Origin: Neocallimastix lanati (nom. inval.)
Lineage: Eukaryota; Neocallimastigomycota; Neocallimastigomycetes; Neocallimastigales; Neocallimastigaceae
Length of the DNA stretch: 64,000 nucleotides
Assembly (NCBI GenBank): GCA_016946835.1
Contig: JACVTC010000234.1
Location: forward strand, 55,044-119,043
Direction of reading: 5' to 3'
Shown here piece by piece: positions 22,096 to 33,900 of the stretch. Position 1 is the stretch's first letter. Each line of letters starts with the position of its first letter. Position numbers and translations under genes: made by a program. The notes beneath the pieces were generated by a model that searched no databases, had not been told where the DNA came from, and was given only the letters and a program-made list of their open reading frames with translations.

Positions 22096-23518
22096 AAATG
22101 TTTTTTCTTTCGAAACTTTAAACGAATTTAAATCTTCAATTAATATGAAATTAAAAACAGATTTTGAAGAACTGTATCCTAATTCTGAAATATTAAATAA
22201 ATATGATGATGATGATGTAGTAGTAAATTTAAAAAAATTATATTTTGAAACAAATAAAAAGTTCATTCTTATTATTGATGAATGGGATTACATAATTACA
22301 AATAAAAAGTTTTCAGTTGAAGAACACGATAATTATATTATTTTTTTAAGGTATTTAATTAAAGATCGTTCCTATTTAGCCTTTGTTTTTATGACAGGAA
22401 TAACAGCAATTACGAAGAAATTATCTCAGTCTTCATTAAAATGTTTTTCGGAATATACTATGATAAATGATAAAAATTATTACAAATATTTTGGATTTAC
22501 GGAAAAAGAAATTCATAAGCTATGTGAAAAAATAAAAATTTAACCTTTGAAAATTTAAAAAGCTGGTATAATGGATATAAATCGTATAATGGTGAAAAAA
22601 TTTTTAATACATGGTCAGTTATTCAAGCATTAAATTTGAATATCATTGAAAATTATTGGTCACAAACACAAAGCTTAAATGAGCTGAAAAAAATGATTAA
22701 TTATGATATCGTTGGCGTAAAAGAAGATATTTTAGAATTGATTAATGGTAATGAAATTGAAATTCAATTAGAAAATTATGGAGTAGAAGATATCCGAAAA
22801 GTATCAGAAGAAGAAGAACATGTAAAGGAAATATTTTATTCAAAAATGGTTACTTTTGGATATTTAACATACTATAATGGAAAAATATCCATTCCAAATA
22901 AAGAATTGAAGGAAGAATTTATAAAGGCTTTAAACGATAAAGAAAGTGATATGCAATATTTCTATAATATGATAAAGAATTCGGATGAAATGTTAGAAGT
23001 GACATTACATAAAAATGTCAAAAGAATGTGTGAAATTTTAGATAAATTACACATGGAAAAAATTATTATTGAAGATAAACTAGATCATGGAAATTTAAAA
23101 CGTGTTATGGATTATTCATATTTTAATGCTCGGACGAAGTATGATATTGAAGAAGAATCACCCCGTGGTCACGGAAGAGCGAATATTATTTTTCTCCCCA
23201 AAGGAAAAAATAAAGTAAATGGAGAAATTATAATAATTGAATTAAAAGTGAATAGTACAGCAAAAGAAGCTATTAATCAAATACATCAAAAAAAAATATT
23301 ATAATGGTTTAAAAAAAAAAGGATATTATAGAAATATTTTATTAATTGGAATAAATTACGACCAGAAAAAAGTAAAATATAGTTGCGTAATAGAAGAATA
23401 CAATAACAAAATAAAATTATTATCAACATCAGAATCAGAAGCTGAGAGGAAAAGGAGCAATGAACTTGAAATTATTAGAAAAAATAAAAGATTGAGGGGT
23501 AGTAGTAGTAAACCATAA
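22096..23518 (+). pseudogene. AAA-ATPase-like/PD-(D/E)XK family, copy D (5' truncated, two frameshifts)
   Basis: Homology starts abruptly at NVFSFETLN (22096), after the Walker A region, at the junction with repeat R. Walker B is present (KFILIIDEWD). Frame is lost near 22535 where the CEKIKI end replaces the family's INKKLTFEN, and resumes by 22550 to give FNTWSVIQALNLNIIENYW and onward. The nuclease core Asp is changed: GRANIIF replaces GRADIIF, while IIIIELKV is kept. A one-base expansion of the poly(A) after HQ near 23290 shifts frame again; the last part remains readable to KRLRGSSSKP at 23516. Loss of the ATP-binding loop, the active-site Asp to Asn change and the frameshifts make it a pseudogene. 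Confidence 0.85.
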
Positions 23519-23735
23519 AATAATTAATTTCGAATACTATTAAAATAATAAAAAAACTTTTAAATTGTAAATTATATATGAAAAAATGATTAAAGTAAAT
23601 AAATTTTTTTTTATATATAATAAAAATTTTATAATATAATAATTAATAAATTTATTTAATAAAAATTGTAAGAAATAAGTAATCAACAACAGAATCAGGA
23701 GCTGAAAGGAAAAGGAGCAATGAACTTGAAATTAC

Positions 23736-24465
23736 GTGGAGCAATACCTTCCTTGTTTTTTAAAAGATTTTGACAATGACTCCTGGATCAAGTGGTTGTA
23801 CTTAGCTAAATTTTACTACTATAATTCAATACATACTTCTACTTTTCAAACTCCTTTTTTAGTTCTATACAATTACCAGTTATATGCCAATCCTTAGACC
23901 ACTGGTTTTGTCCATTCATTAAGAACGGATCCCAATATTGCCAATTTCGCTCATAACCTGGCTAATCTTAAGCATATATTAGCCATTCAAATGGAAAATT
24001 TCTTAAACACTAAGGACAAGAAAATTGACAACCCTACAGTCCAATACCAACTATTCGACCTAGTCTGGTTGAAGTCTGTCAAATTTAATCCACTTCTATT
24101 TTATAAGCCTTAAATTCGAAGCTATGATTAATTTAAAATTATCAGAGTTAAACATAACAAATTGATTTCTGTCTGGATCTTCAAAATTCACCTTTTCCTA
24201 ATATATTTCATATTTTCCATATTAATTTCTAACAATCCTACGATAATTCCGTCTATAAAAATGATCAAAATTCTAATTTCAAAAAAATATAAAGGAAATT
24301 CTCAATACTTAGTTACTAGAAAAGATAATTCCCAAGATTTGATTGATGCTGATAACATTGATAAAAACAAGTATTAAGACAAGTATTACAACCCAGTATT
24401 AGAAGAATATCAAAGATTCATTTATGAACAATTTTGTGCCACTGTTAACCATCCGGAGTAATGAT
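23736..24465 (+). pseudogene. Ty3-type integrase C-terminal fragment
   Basis: The + strand reads WLYLAKFYYYNSIHTSTFQTP (end of the integrase core, YNNS-like), then VQYQLFDLVWLK, the start of the post-integrase SH3-like module. After several stops it reads KYKGNSQYLVTRKDNSQD and VLEEYQRFIYEQFCATVNHP. The last two segments match the minus-strand element at 45425-45862 (KRNYQYLSTRKDNSKG). It begins inside the duplicated gene tail of copy D (23690-23735), so this element, or a truncated piece of it, landed in the ATPase gene tail. Confidence 0.7.
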
Positions 24466-24481
24466 TTCTGGAGGAAACAAT

Positions 24482-25684
24482 GACAAGAACCTATGATATT
24501 TGTACTGTCATTAAATTAATCCTATAATAGATTAATTAAAATTAATAAATTTGTTATTAAATATTTATAATTAAAACCCAGAATAAAAGTATATAAATGA
24601 ATAAATAATAATTAATTAAATAAATTATATTTAGGTTAGTGAATAATTAAATAAATAAATTAAAATACCTTTAACAGAAATAAAATATTAATTCAATTTA
24701 TGTAATATACTTTAAATTAATTAATCCTCTACATTAGCATACTTCAATTTAAATTTAAATTTAATTTTAATATTTTCTATTTTTAGATAAATAATTATTA
24801 TAAATAATTAGTAAGAAAAAAAAAGTTAAACGGTAATTTTAAAAATTTTCTTTTTTCTAAAAATATTTTATTTTCAATTTTATTTTTTCCGATTTTAAAA
24901 ATCGTAGTTATTATAATATTTTTTAATTCCATTTATTTTAAATAAAATTATTAATATAATTATTTTAATTTTCTCTAATTCACTTTAAATAAATAAATAC
25001 TAAAATTAGTTATTATTTTAATTTAGTATATTTCTGAGAATTGATACGTTATTTACATAAAAATAAATATTTTATTTTTATTTAGGAATGATTGTAGGGA
25101 ATGATAAAAAAACAATATATTCTAATATATATATAATAATGACAGGAAAATAATATAATTTTATACGAAAAAATTTTAATTGATTATTTGTTTTATTAAT
25201 CTTTCTTTACTCTATTTATTATATAATTATTATACATTATATTACATTACATCAAATACAATCATGAACTTTCGATATTAATATTTTATGGATAGAATAT
25301 CGATCGAAAACTTATCTAGGTTTTTCTATCTAATCTTTTCCTAGATAAGAGATTTGTTAAGATTAGAAAACCCTTTCTTATTTCACCTTATTTTCATAAA
25401 AAAATATAAATAAGGCTTTTGATTTCTCAAAGAGAACTCAAGAGTTATTATTATAAGAAAAATATAATCATAAAGAACTCAATAAAATAATTACTAAACT
25501 TAATAAAATTTAAAAATCTTTTTTTTAAAAAAAATTTATATATATATATATCTTTTATAATAACGTGTTCTCCTTAACTCTTATAATAAACTCACTTCAG
25601 GTAAATTTCTCAATTTATTAATATTATTATTAATAAATTGAAGATAACAATTTTGTTATAAGAAATTATAATAAAATTGTTACA
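24482..25684 (+). mobile_element. 3' LTR (LTR-E) of the preceding + strand element
   Basis: A purine-rich stretch (TTTCTGGAGGAAACAA) is followed by TGACAAGAACCTATGATATT. The same junction occurs inverted at 45280-45310, marking the polypurine tract and U3 start. The right end is AAAATTGTTACA at 25684. The last 400 bases are the reverse complement of the first part of the LTR at 26565. The conserved hairpin at 25416-25444 carries its central 15 bases in the opposite orientation to the other LTRs. Confidence 0.55.
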
Positions 25685-26559
25685 TTACATTTGATTTATA
25701 CTGGATATTTTTAATCTACAAAAATTAAATTTTGTAGAAGCGAATAAAGGTATAAATACTAAGAAAAATTTAAGAAATTTAATATAAATATAGTTTATTA
25801 GAACACAAAATTGTTTATTAAAAAAAAATTGTTTTATTTTAATATTAATTTTTATTTATTTAATTATTAATTTTTATTTAAATTAATAATAGAAAAATAA
25901 TTATTAAAAGTAATAAAATAATAAAATAAAATATTTATTATTTATAATAATTTATTTAAATTTTAATAATAAAAATTTGATTATTAACAATTAATAAACT
26001 AATAAAATAATTTATTGAAATTATTAATAATAAAGAATAATTTATAAGAAATATTTACATGTTTTTATATTTTTCAATAATTTTAAACTATTTACATTTA
26101 TAAACAATTAAATAAATAAAATAAATAATTATTATAAATATTTACGAATAAAGTATTAAAATAAACAAGTTTTAATTAAAATTTGTTTATAAAAGTTGAG
26201 TGATAAAATAAATAAAATATTAATTATTTTAAATAAAAGGCAATTTAAAGATTATTCAACTATTTAATTTTAATTTTGAAATGTTTATAAATTTGTTTAT
26301 TTATTATTTACAATTTATTAAAATTGTTTATTATTTTGTTTATTTATAATTTTATAAGAATATTAATTATTAATTTATTTTAATTTTAATTAATATTGTT
26401 AATAATTAATTAAATTATTATTATTTTTTATTTTCATGTATTTTTTTAATTAATTTTCATAAATTGATTTCGGGACTTCTAAAAGAATTAATTTTGAGTT
26501 AAATTAAATAAGTATTTATTATTTATTATTTATTATAATTTTATAATTTCATTATTTAT
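25685..26559. other. AT-rich spacer between opposed LTRs
   Basis: No gene, RNA or repeat is recognised. It separates two LTRs of related sequence in inverted orientation. Confidence 0.4.
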
Positions 26560-26564
26560 CACAT

Positions 26565-27392
26565 TGTAACAATTTTATTATAATTTCTTATAACAAAATT
26601 GTTATCTTCAATTTATTAATTATAATATTAATAAATTGAGAATTTTACCTTAAAAGTCGAGTTTATTATAAGAGTTGAGGAGAACACGTATAAAAGATGT
26701 ATATATATAAAATTTTTTTAAAAAAGATTTTTAAATTTTATTAAGTTTAATAATTATTTTATTGAGTTTTTTATTATTATATTTTTTTTATTTTTCTTAT
26801 AATAATAACTCTTGATTTCTCAAAGAGAACTCAAGAGCCGTTTTTATATCTTTTTATGAAAATAAAGTTAAATAAGAAAGGGTTTTCTAATCTTAACAAA
26901 TCTCTTATCTAGGAAAAGATTAGATAGAAAAACCTAGATAAGTTTTCGATCAATATTCTATCCATATCGATCATCGCATTAATTAAGTAAAACCGATTAC
27001 TTCTAAAATGTAATTGGGAAAAATCTTAATTAACCGATTTTCCAATCTAATCTAATAATCGAAAATAAAAGAATAAAATAATAAAAGATATTTCGATCAT
27101 ATAATTTATACTTATATAAAAAATATAAAATTAAATAGTTAATTAAATACAGAATACATTATAAAATACAGAATACAATACAGAATATATTAGTTACAGT
27201 AGAGAAATTAATATATTGTAAATATATTTTTTAAAATTAATTAAATAAAATTTGTTAAATTAATGAATATTTAAAATTAAATTAAATAAATTTAATGAAT
27301 AAATTTTATATGTAATTAAATAAAGTTATAGTTATAATAACTTAACTAAGAAAATATAATTATTTGTTAGCAAATAATTATAGATTCTTACA
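26565..27392 (-). repeat. 3' LTR of the old element (828 bp)
   Basis: On the + strand it starts TGTAACAATTTTATTATAAT and ends GATTCTTACA. It contains the conserved CTCTTGA...TCAAGAG hairpin at 26809-26837. Next to it, at 27393-27402, the minus strand shows the purine-rich AACAGAGCAA expected of the polypurine tract. Confidence 0.9.
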
Positions 27393-27405
27393 TTGCTCTG
27401 TTTAA

Positions 27406-30200
27406 TTATGATGTTTCCATTAAGTCTTCATTTCTTTTAGTATATGGTTTTAATTGTGAGATATGAAATACCGGATGGAGATGTAAGTTCTCTGGAAGTT
27501 CCAAAAGGTAATTCATTCTTTCCTTGTTCTCGATGATTTTAAAAGGTCCAAGATATTGAGTGGATAATTTTCTAGAGGGTTCATTCGTAAAGTAGTATCT
27601 TTTAAGCATAACCAAATCATTTATCTTAAAGTCAGGTCCTACATATTTTTTATTGTCAGCATATTTCTTAAAATCTTCTTTGGTTTAAACTAAATGTTGA
27701 TGAAGGGCATTGAAATGTGAAGACCAATCCCTAGTAAGAACAGAGGCACTATCTTTTAGCAGAATCGGTGGTGAATCAATAACACAATTTGGGTCAAATC
27801 CATAGTTAGCATGGAAAGGAGTTTGAGATATTGATTTGTGAATGGAGTTGTTGTAGGACATTTCACATAAAGGGAGGTAGAAACACCATTCGTTTTGAGC
27901 AGAAGAACAATTGCAGCGAAGATATCGTTCTATTACAGCATTAGCCCGTTCAACCTGACCATTTGATTGTTGGTGGTGAGCAGTAGCAAGTCTTAGTTTA
28001 GCACCTATAGCATCGCACAACGAAGTCCAAAATTGAGAAGAGAATTGGGAACCATGATCAGACACAATCACTTTAGGAAAACCATGATACTTAAAGACTT
28101 GGAAAAGTAAAAGCTTGGCAGTTAAATCGGCAGAGGGAACATTGGAGCAGGGTACTAAATGAATCATTTTGGTTAAATGATCAGAAACAACCATGATACA
28201 AGTGCAATCTTGTGAAGAAGGCAATGAAACAATAAAATCGACGCTAATAACTTCCCAGGGTTTTGTAGGAGTAGGAAGTGGTATTAATTTACCAAAAGGC
28301 TTATGACGATGGATTTTATTTCTACAACAAACATCACAAGAAGCCACATAATTTGAAATATCTTTTTTCATATTAGGCCACCAGTAGTTCCTTCTGAGTT
28401 TTTCAAAGGTCCTATCTACCCCCTGATGGCCACTAGTGGGTGCATCATGGAAAGACTTTAAAAGTCTAGCCCTGAGACCGGAAGGAATAATAATACACTT
28501 TTGAAAGTGAAGTACGCCATCGACGAAGGAAAATAAAGAACTTTTGATGTTGTTTGACTTATCCATTATTTTTAAAAGGATATTTTTATAATAATTATCA
28601 GTTTTCTGTGCTTCAATAAGACTACTAATATTGTCATTTATAGCACAACAGAAAGCATTATTGTAAATTATAGGTTGTGATTCAGATGAAGAATCAGATT
28701 TAAAATCTGGGCGTCTTGAAATAGCATCTGGTTTGCCACTTTTAGCGCCTGATCTGAATGCAATCCTATAGTCAAACTTTGATAAAAAGAGACTCGAATT
28801 TGTCTTTGATTTAAATGTTTGGGTTTCTTAAAATACAAAAAGTTCTTGTGGTCTATTATTACTTGAACAGGAAATTTTGCGCCTTCTAAATGATAACTCC
28901 AAGTTTCAAACGCAGTAATTATAGCAAGAAGTTTTTTATCATATATAGTATAAATTACTTCTGCTTTATTGAGGGATATAGAATGAAAAACTACGGGATG
29001 CAGTAAGTTATCAGTGTCACTAACCTGAGAAAGTATGCAACCGACAGCAAAGTCGCTAGCATCTGTTTCAACGATGAATTCTTTCTCTGGATTAGGAAAA
29101 ATGAGTACTTCATCAGCTTTAAGAGATTCTTTCAATTTAATAAAAGCTTCATTTGCTGATTAATTCCAATTAAATGTATTATTTTTCCTTAAAAGTCGAC
29201 GAAGAGGTTCCATATTTTTGGCAAAATTATTGATAAACATAGAAATTACATAAACCTAGAAAACTTTGTAATTCCTTTTGATTCTTTGGAATAGGCCATT
29301 CCAGAACAGATTTTATCTTATCCTTATCCATAGTGAGACCATCTACAGAAATAGTGAAGCCTAAGAAAGTGGTTTTAATAACATTGAATTCACATTTCTC
29401 TAATTTAGCATATAATCCATTGTTGATGAGAAGTTGAAGAACAATCCTAACATGTTTAATATGTTCATTTTCATTGTTAGAGTAAATAATGATGTCGTCC
29501 AGATAGACTTGCACGAAAGAACCAATGATATCACTGAATATATCTTGTACAAAACGTTGAAAAACCGAAGGGGCATTTCGAAGTCCAAAAGGCATAACGA
29601 GATATTCGAAATGTCCTAAAGGGATTCTAAAAGCAGTAAGATATTCGTGACCTTCTTTAACTCTGATTAGGTTATAAGCAGATCTAAGGTCAAGACGAAT
29701 AAATATCTTATCTCCTTGAAAGGATTCAATCAAGTCATTTATTCTTGGAATTGGGTAGCTATTACGGATTGTAATAGCATTTAATCGGCGATAATCTACA
29801 CAGAGTCTGAGGGAACCATCGTGTTTCATTAAAAATAATATCGGAGTACCTACTGGTGATTTTGGCTTCCTAATGAATTTCTTTTTTAAGTTTTCCTTAA
29901 TATAATCCTTTAAAGCTTTCATTTCTTGTACAGTAAGAGAGTATATTGGACCAAAATAGAGTTGTCCACCAGGAATAAGCTCAATAGCAATATCATAGTC
30001 ACGATGGGGTGGTAAGTTCTCAGCTTGTTTCTTTTCAAATACTACTTTAAGATCCAAATAATGTTTATTAATAGTCTCTTCTTTTCTCTGAACGTCAGTG
30101 TTTACTTCTTCTGAATCAATCATTGCAGCACATAAATCAGAATCTGAGATATCTGTATCAAAAGCCGAATTTGGTAATACTGAATCTTCTTCTGAATTCT
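27406..30200 (-). pseudogene. pol of the old Ty3 element: RT, RNase H, integrase (decayed)
   Basis: The RT segment (30200-29227) has LPPHRDYDIAIEL, LRLCVDYRRLN, RLDLRSAYN, MPFGLRNAP and the catalytic YLDD, and ends by frameshift at GLCNFYVYQ. RNase H (29135-28668) shows ETDASDFAVG and IYDKKLLAI, with a frameshift near 28800 before the usual GKPDAISRR end. Integrase (28630-27685) has the zinc-binding HDAPTSGHQG with CDVCC, the catalytic Asp in ISVDFIVSLP, Asp in VSDHGSQF and Glu in NGQVERANAV. An in-frame TAA at 27685-27687 separates it from the SH3-like tail (LGPFKII, HPVFHISQLKPY) ending at 27406. No chromodomain follows. All catalytic residues are visible but the frame is broken at several places. 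Confidence 0.85.
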
Positions 30201-30205
30201 CCAAC

Positions 30206-30964
30206 TGTAAAGAGTTCTATCAGAAACAGATTAAAAATAACAAATTTTAACACCAAAATAAAAAACACGTAATAAAAATTCGTTTTTTTTAAATAAAATA
30301 ATCTTTATTAATTAAAAAAATTAAATCTCTTTTTTGTTATTAACTATCATATAGTCAATAACTAATACATCGATTTAATTATAGAAATTTACATGTATTT
30401 ATATTTTTTCATTATTACATTAAAATATATTATTTCTATTTAATTTACATATATTACTATTTATTTATAAATAAAATATTTATTAATAATTTTATTAAAT
30501 AATAATTAACTAAACTAAACAATAATTAATTCAATAAACTTTCAACTTATTTACAATAATAATTAAATTCAATAACAACTCATTTATTATATATTTATTA
30601 TATAAATATTATTAATACTAATGCTTATATATTTACAATTCAAAACTATTTTTTATAAACTATTTAAACTAATTTTAACTATTTAAAACTATTCCGAAAT
30701 TAATTTTAAAGTATTTTAAACTAACTAAACTAAATTAACTAAGTTAAATAGAATAACTATTTTAAATAAACTAAACTAAATTAACTAAATTATTTAGATT
30801 AAAGTTATTATCCAAAATTATTTAAATAATAATTTTTCCTTTATGAAAAGTTTACATAAATTTATAATTAATTTTCATATACGTAAATCATAAATTTATG
30901 TAATTTTATTACATTAATTAATTATGTAATAATTAATTATTAAAGATTTTATTAAATCTTTACA
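30206..30964 (-). repeat. 3' LTR of the young element (759 bp)
   Basis: Same length as 36659-37417 with no mismatch seen by eye. On the minus strand it starts TGTAAAGATT and ends CTCTTTACA. The R-region start candidate GTATTAGTTAT is at 30368-30358. Confidence 0.95.
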
Positions 30965-30974
30965 TTCTCGCCCT

Positions 30975-33900
30975 TTAAGTTGAGCTCCTGCGAACTATAG
31001 AGTTCAATCTCCGGGAAGGAATGTCAATTATAAATGGTTGATATTTATGCCTAATGTATTCTTCATTAAAATCTTTATCACCATCATCAACCACATTATT
31101 TCGTTTATTCCTTTTAGATTTACGAAAGTACTCTTGAATTAGCTGTCTATCGTAAATTTGATCTTCATCGATCCAAGAATCTTCAACAGAATCTAGGCCT
31201 TTCCAAGATACGAGGAAACGATTTTTTCCTCTATATGTCCTTATATCAATAATTCTTTCAGGAATCTTATTTATGGTATCGGTAGTTAACTTAATATTCT
31301 TTCTTCTCCTATTATTTCTATTAGCAAATTCATTTTCATAATATGGTTCCAGTAAAGATACATGGAAAACAGGGTGACAACGCATATTACTTGGTAATTT
31401 GAGTTCGTAGGCTAATGAACTAACTTTCTTCACAATTTCAAATGGACCAAGCATTTGGTCTGCTAATTTCCTTTTTACATTCTTAGTTGTATTTCCTTTG
31501 AGTAACCAAACTTTTTTACCAACTTCAAAATCTGGCGTGGGTAATCTTTTGAAATCAGCATACTTTTTATAGGTTTCTTTAGCTGACTCTAAATTTTCCT
31601 TTAAAAATTTAATATTTTCATTTATATCTTTTACTCTAACATCAGCTCTATGAGGACTATTTAAAGAAGGAATTTCTAGACTAAATTTTGGGTTAAATCC
31701 ATAGTTTGCGAAAAACGGTGATTGATTGATTGATTGTTACAAAGTATTATTATAAGCAAACTCGGCAAAAGGCAACAAGTCAACCCAATTATTTTGTTTT
31801 TCATTTATGAAACAACGGAGATATTGTTCCAATATTCCGTTCACCCTCTCCGTTTGACCATCAGTCTGCGGATGGTTAGAGGTGGAAAGAGTCAATTTAA
31901 TGTTCAATAACTCACAAAGGCGGTTCCAAAATTCAGAAGTAAATTGCGTACCTCTGTCGGAAACAATGGAATCAGGAAAACCATGCAACCTAAAGATATT
32001 ACTAATAAAAGAATCAGCAGCAATGGATGCAGTAGGAAGACAACGTAAGGGAATAAAATGTGCCATTTTAGTCAATCTATCAACAACAGTCATGACAGTG
32101 GTCATATCTTTGGATTTCGGTAATTCAACAATAAAATCCATGGAGATGTCTGACCATGGTCTGTCGGGGGTAGACAAAGGAGATAAAAGACCGTAGGGTT
32201 TATGTCTTGGAACTTTAGCTTTGCAGCAAGTTTCACAGGACTTAACAAACTTTTTAACATCATTACATAACTTAGGCCACCAAAAGTTACGATTAATCAA
32301 ATCAAATGTTTTGCGTACACCGAAATGACCAGCAGTAACAGAGTCATGGTGTATTTCAAGAACTCTTATGCGAAGATTCTGAGGGACATAAATTAAGTTA
32401 TCAAAAAGTAAGAAACCTTCCTTATCAATTTTACACTTATCAATAAATTTAATAGGTGGATTAACATTACTATTATTTAAAATAAAGGATTTAATTTTTA
32501 TAAAAAGATCATCATTATTTAAAGATTTCAAAATAGAATTAATCAAGGACTCATCACATAAGTTACGATTAATAACACAACAAGAAACATCACGAGAACA
32601 ATCAAATAAATGATCACTTCTTCTTGACAGAATATCTGGTTTACCAGATTTTTTACCAGAACGATACATAAGATTAAAATCGAAACGAGAAAGAAATTCA
32701 TACCAACGAATTTGTCGTTGAGAAAGTAGCTCAGGCTTCCTAGGAAAAGTAAGGTTTTTATGATCAGTATAAATAGTAAATGGATGGCGAGCACCTTCAA
32801 GGTAATGACGCCATTCTTCCAAAGCAACTTTAATTGCAAGAAGCTCTTTATCATAAATGGGGTAATTCAGTTGAGATTTGGTTAAACTGGTAGAAATAAA
32901 AGCAATTGGGTGTAACTGATCATCAAATTCTTGGGAAAGTATAGCTCCAACAGCGAAATTGGAAGCATCAGTTTCCACAATGAAAGGTTTGTTACTATCA
33001 GGATTTCTTAAAATTGGAGCAGAAGTAAAAAGTTCTTTTAATTTATCAAAGGATTTTTGTTGATCAGAACCCCAAAGAAATGGAACATTTTTCCTGGTAA
33101 GTTTATGTAAGGGCTGCGCAATCTTAGCAAAATCCTTGATAAAAATTCTATAATAATTACATAATCCAATAAATGATTGTATTTCCTTTACATTAGAAGG
33201 AACAGGCCAATCTAGAATAGCTTTAACCTTTTCAGGATCAACTTTCAAACCATCTTTTGATAAAATGTAAACAAGAAAAGTGGTTTCAGTAACATCGAAT
33301 TCACATTTCTCTAATTTAATGAACAAGTTATTTTCTAATAATTTTTTAAGCACCCTTTTAACGTGTTCATGATGTTCCTCTAAACTATTCGAATAAATTA
33401 ATATATCATCAATGTAAGAAATAACAAAATCATCTAAGTAATCGCTAAGAACATCATTTATAAAATGCTGGAAGGTGGCTGGAGCATTTTTTATGCCAAA
33501 AGGCATAACTAAATATTCAAAATGACCATGTCTAGTACGAAATGCAGTCTTGTACTCATCACCTTCTTTAATTCTTACTAAATTATAGGCAGACTTTAAG
33601 TCCAACTTGGTAAAATATTTTGCACCTTTAACTCTATCTAATAATTCACTTATTAAAGGAAGAGGATAAGAATTACGGATGGTCATTTCATTCAATTTTC
33701 TATAATCAACACATAATCTCAATGAACCATCTTTCTTTTTAACAAATAATACAGGTGCACCAGCGGGTGATTTGGATTTCCTAATGAATCCTTTTTCTAA
33801 ATTTTCTTTTATATACTTTTTTAGTTCATCTCGTTCTGCCTCAGTTAAAGGATATATTGGACCATAAAATAAATTTGAATTATCCTTTAATCTTATTTCA

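Noticed and set aside
21988-22266. 92-codon minus-strand frame with a strong hydrophobic segment
   Set aside because: It spans the junction of repeat R and the antisense of copy D; the segment is not open in the other R copies.
24162-24377. 71-codon plus-strand frame as an independent small gene
   Set aside because: Its C-terminal half matches the tail of the minus-strand integrase at 45425-45862; it is part of the integrase relic.
31882-32196. Plus-strand open frame of 104 codons
   Set aside because: Antisense shadow of the integrase region of the young chromovirus.
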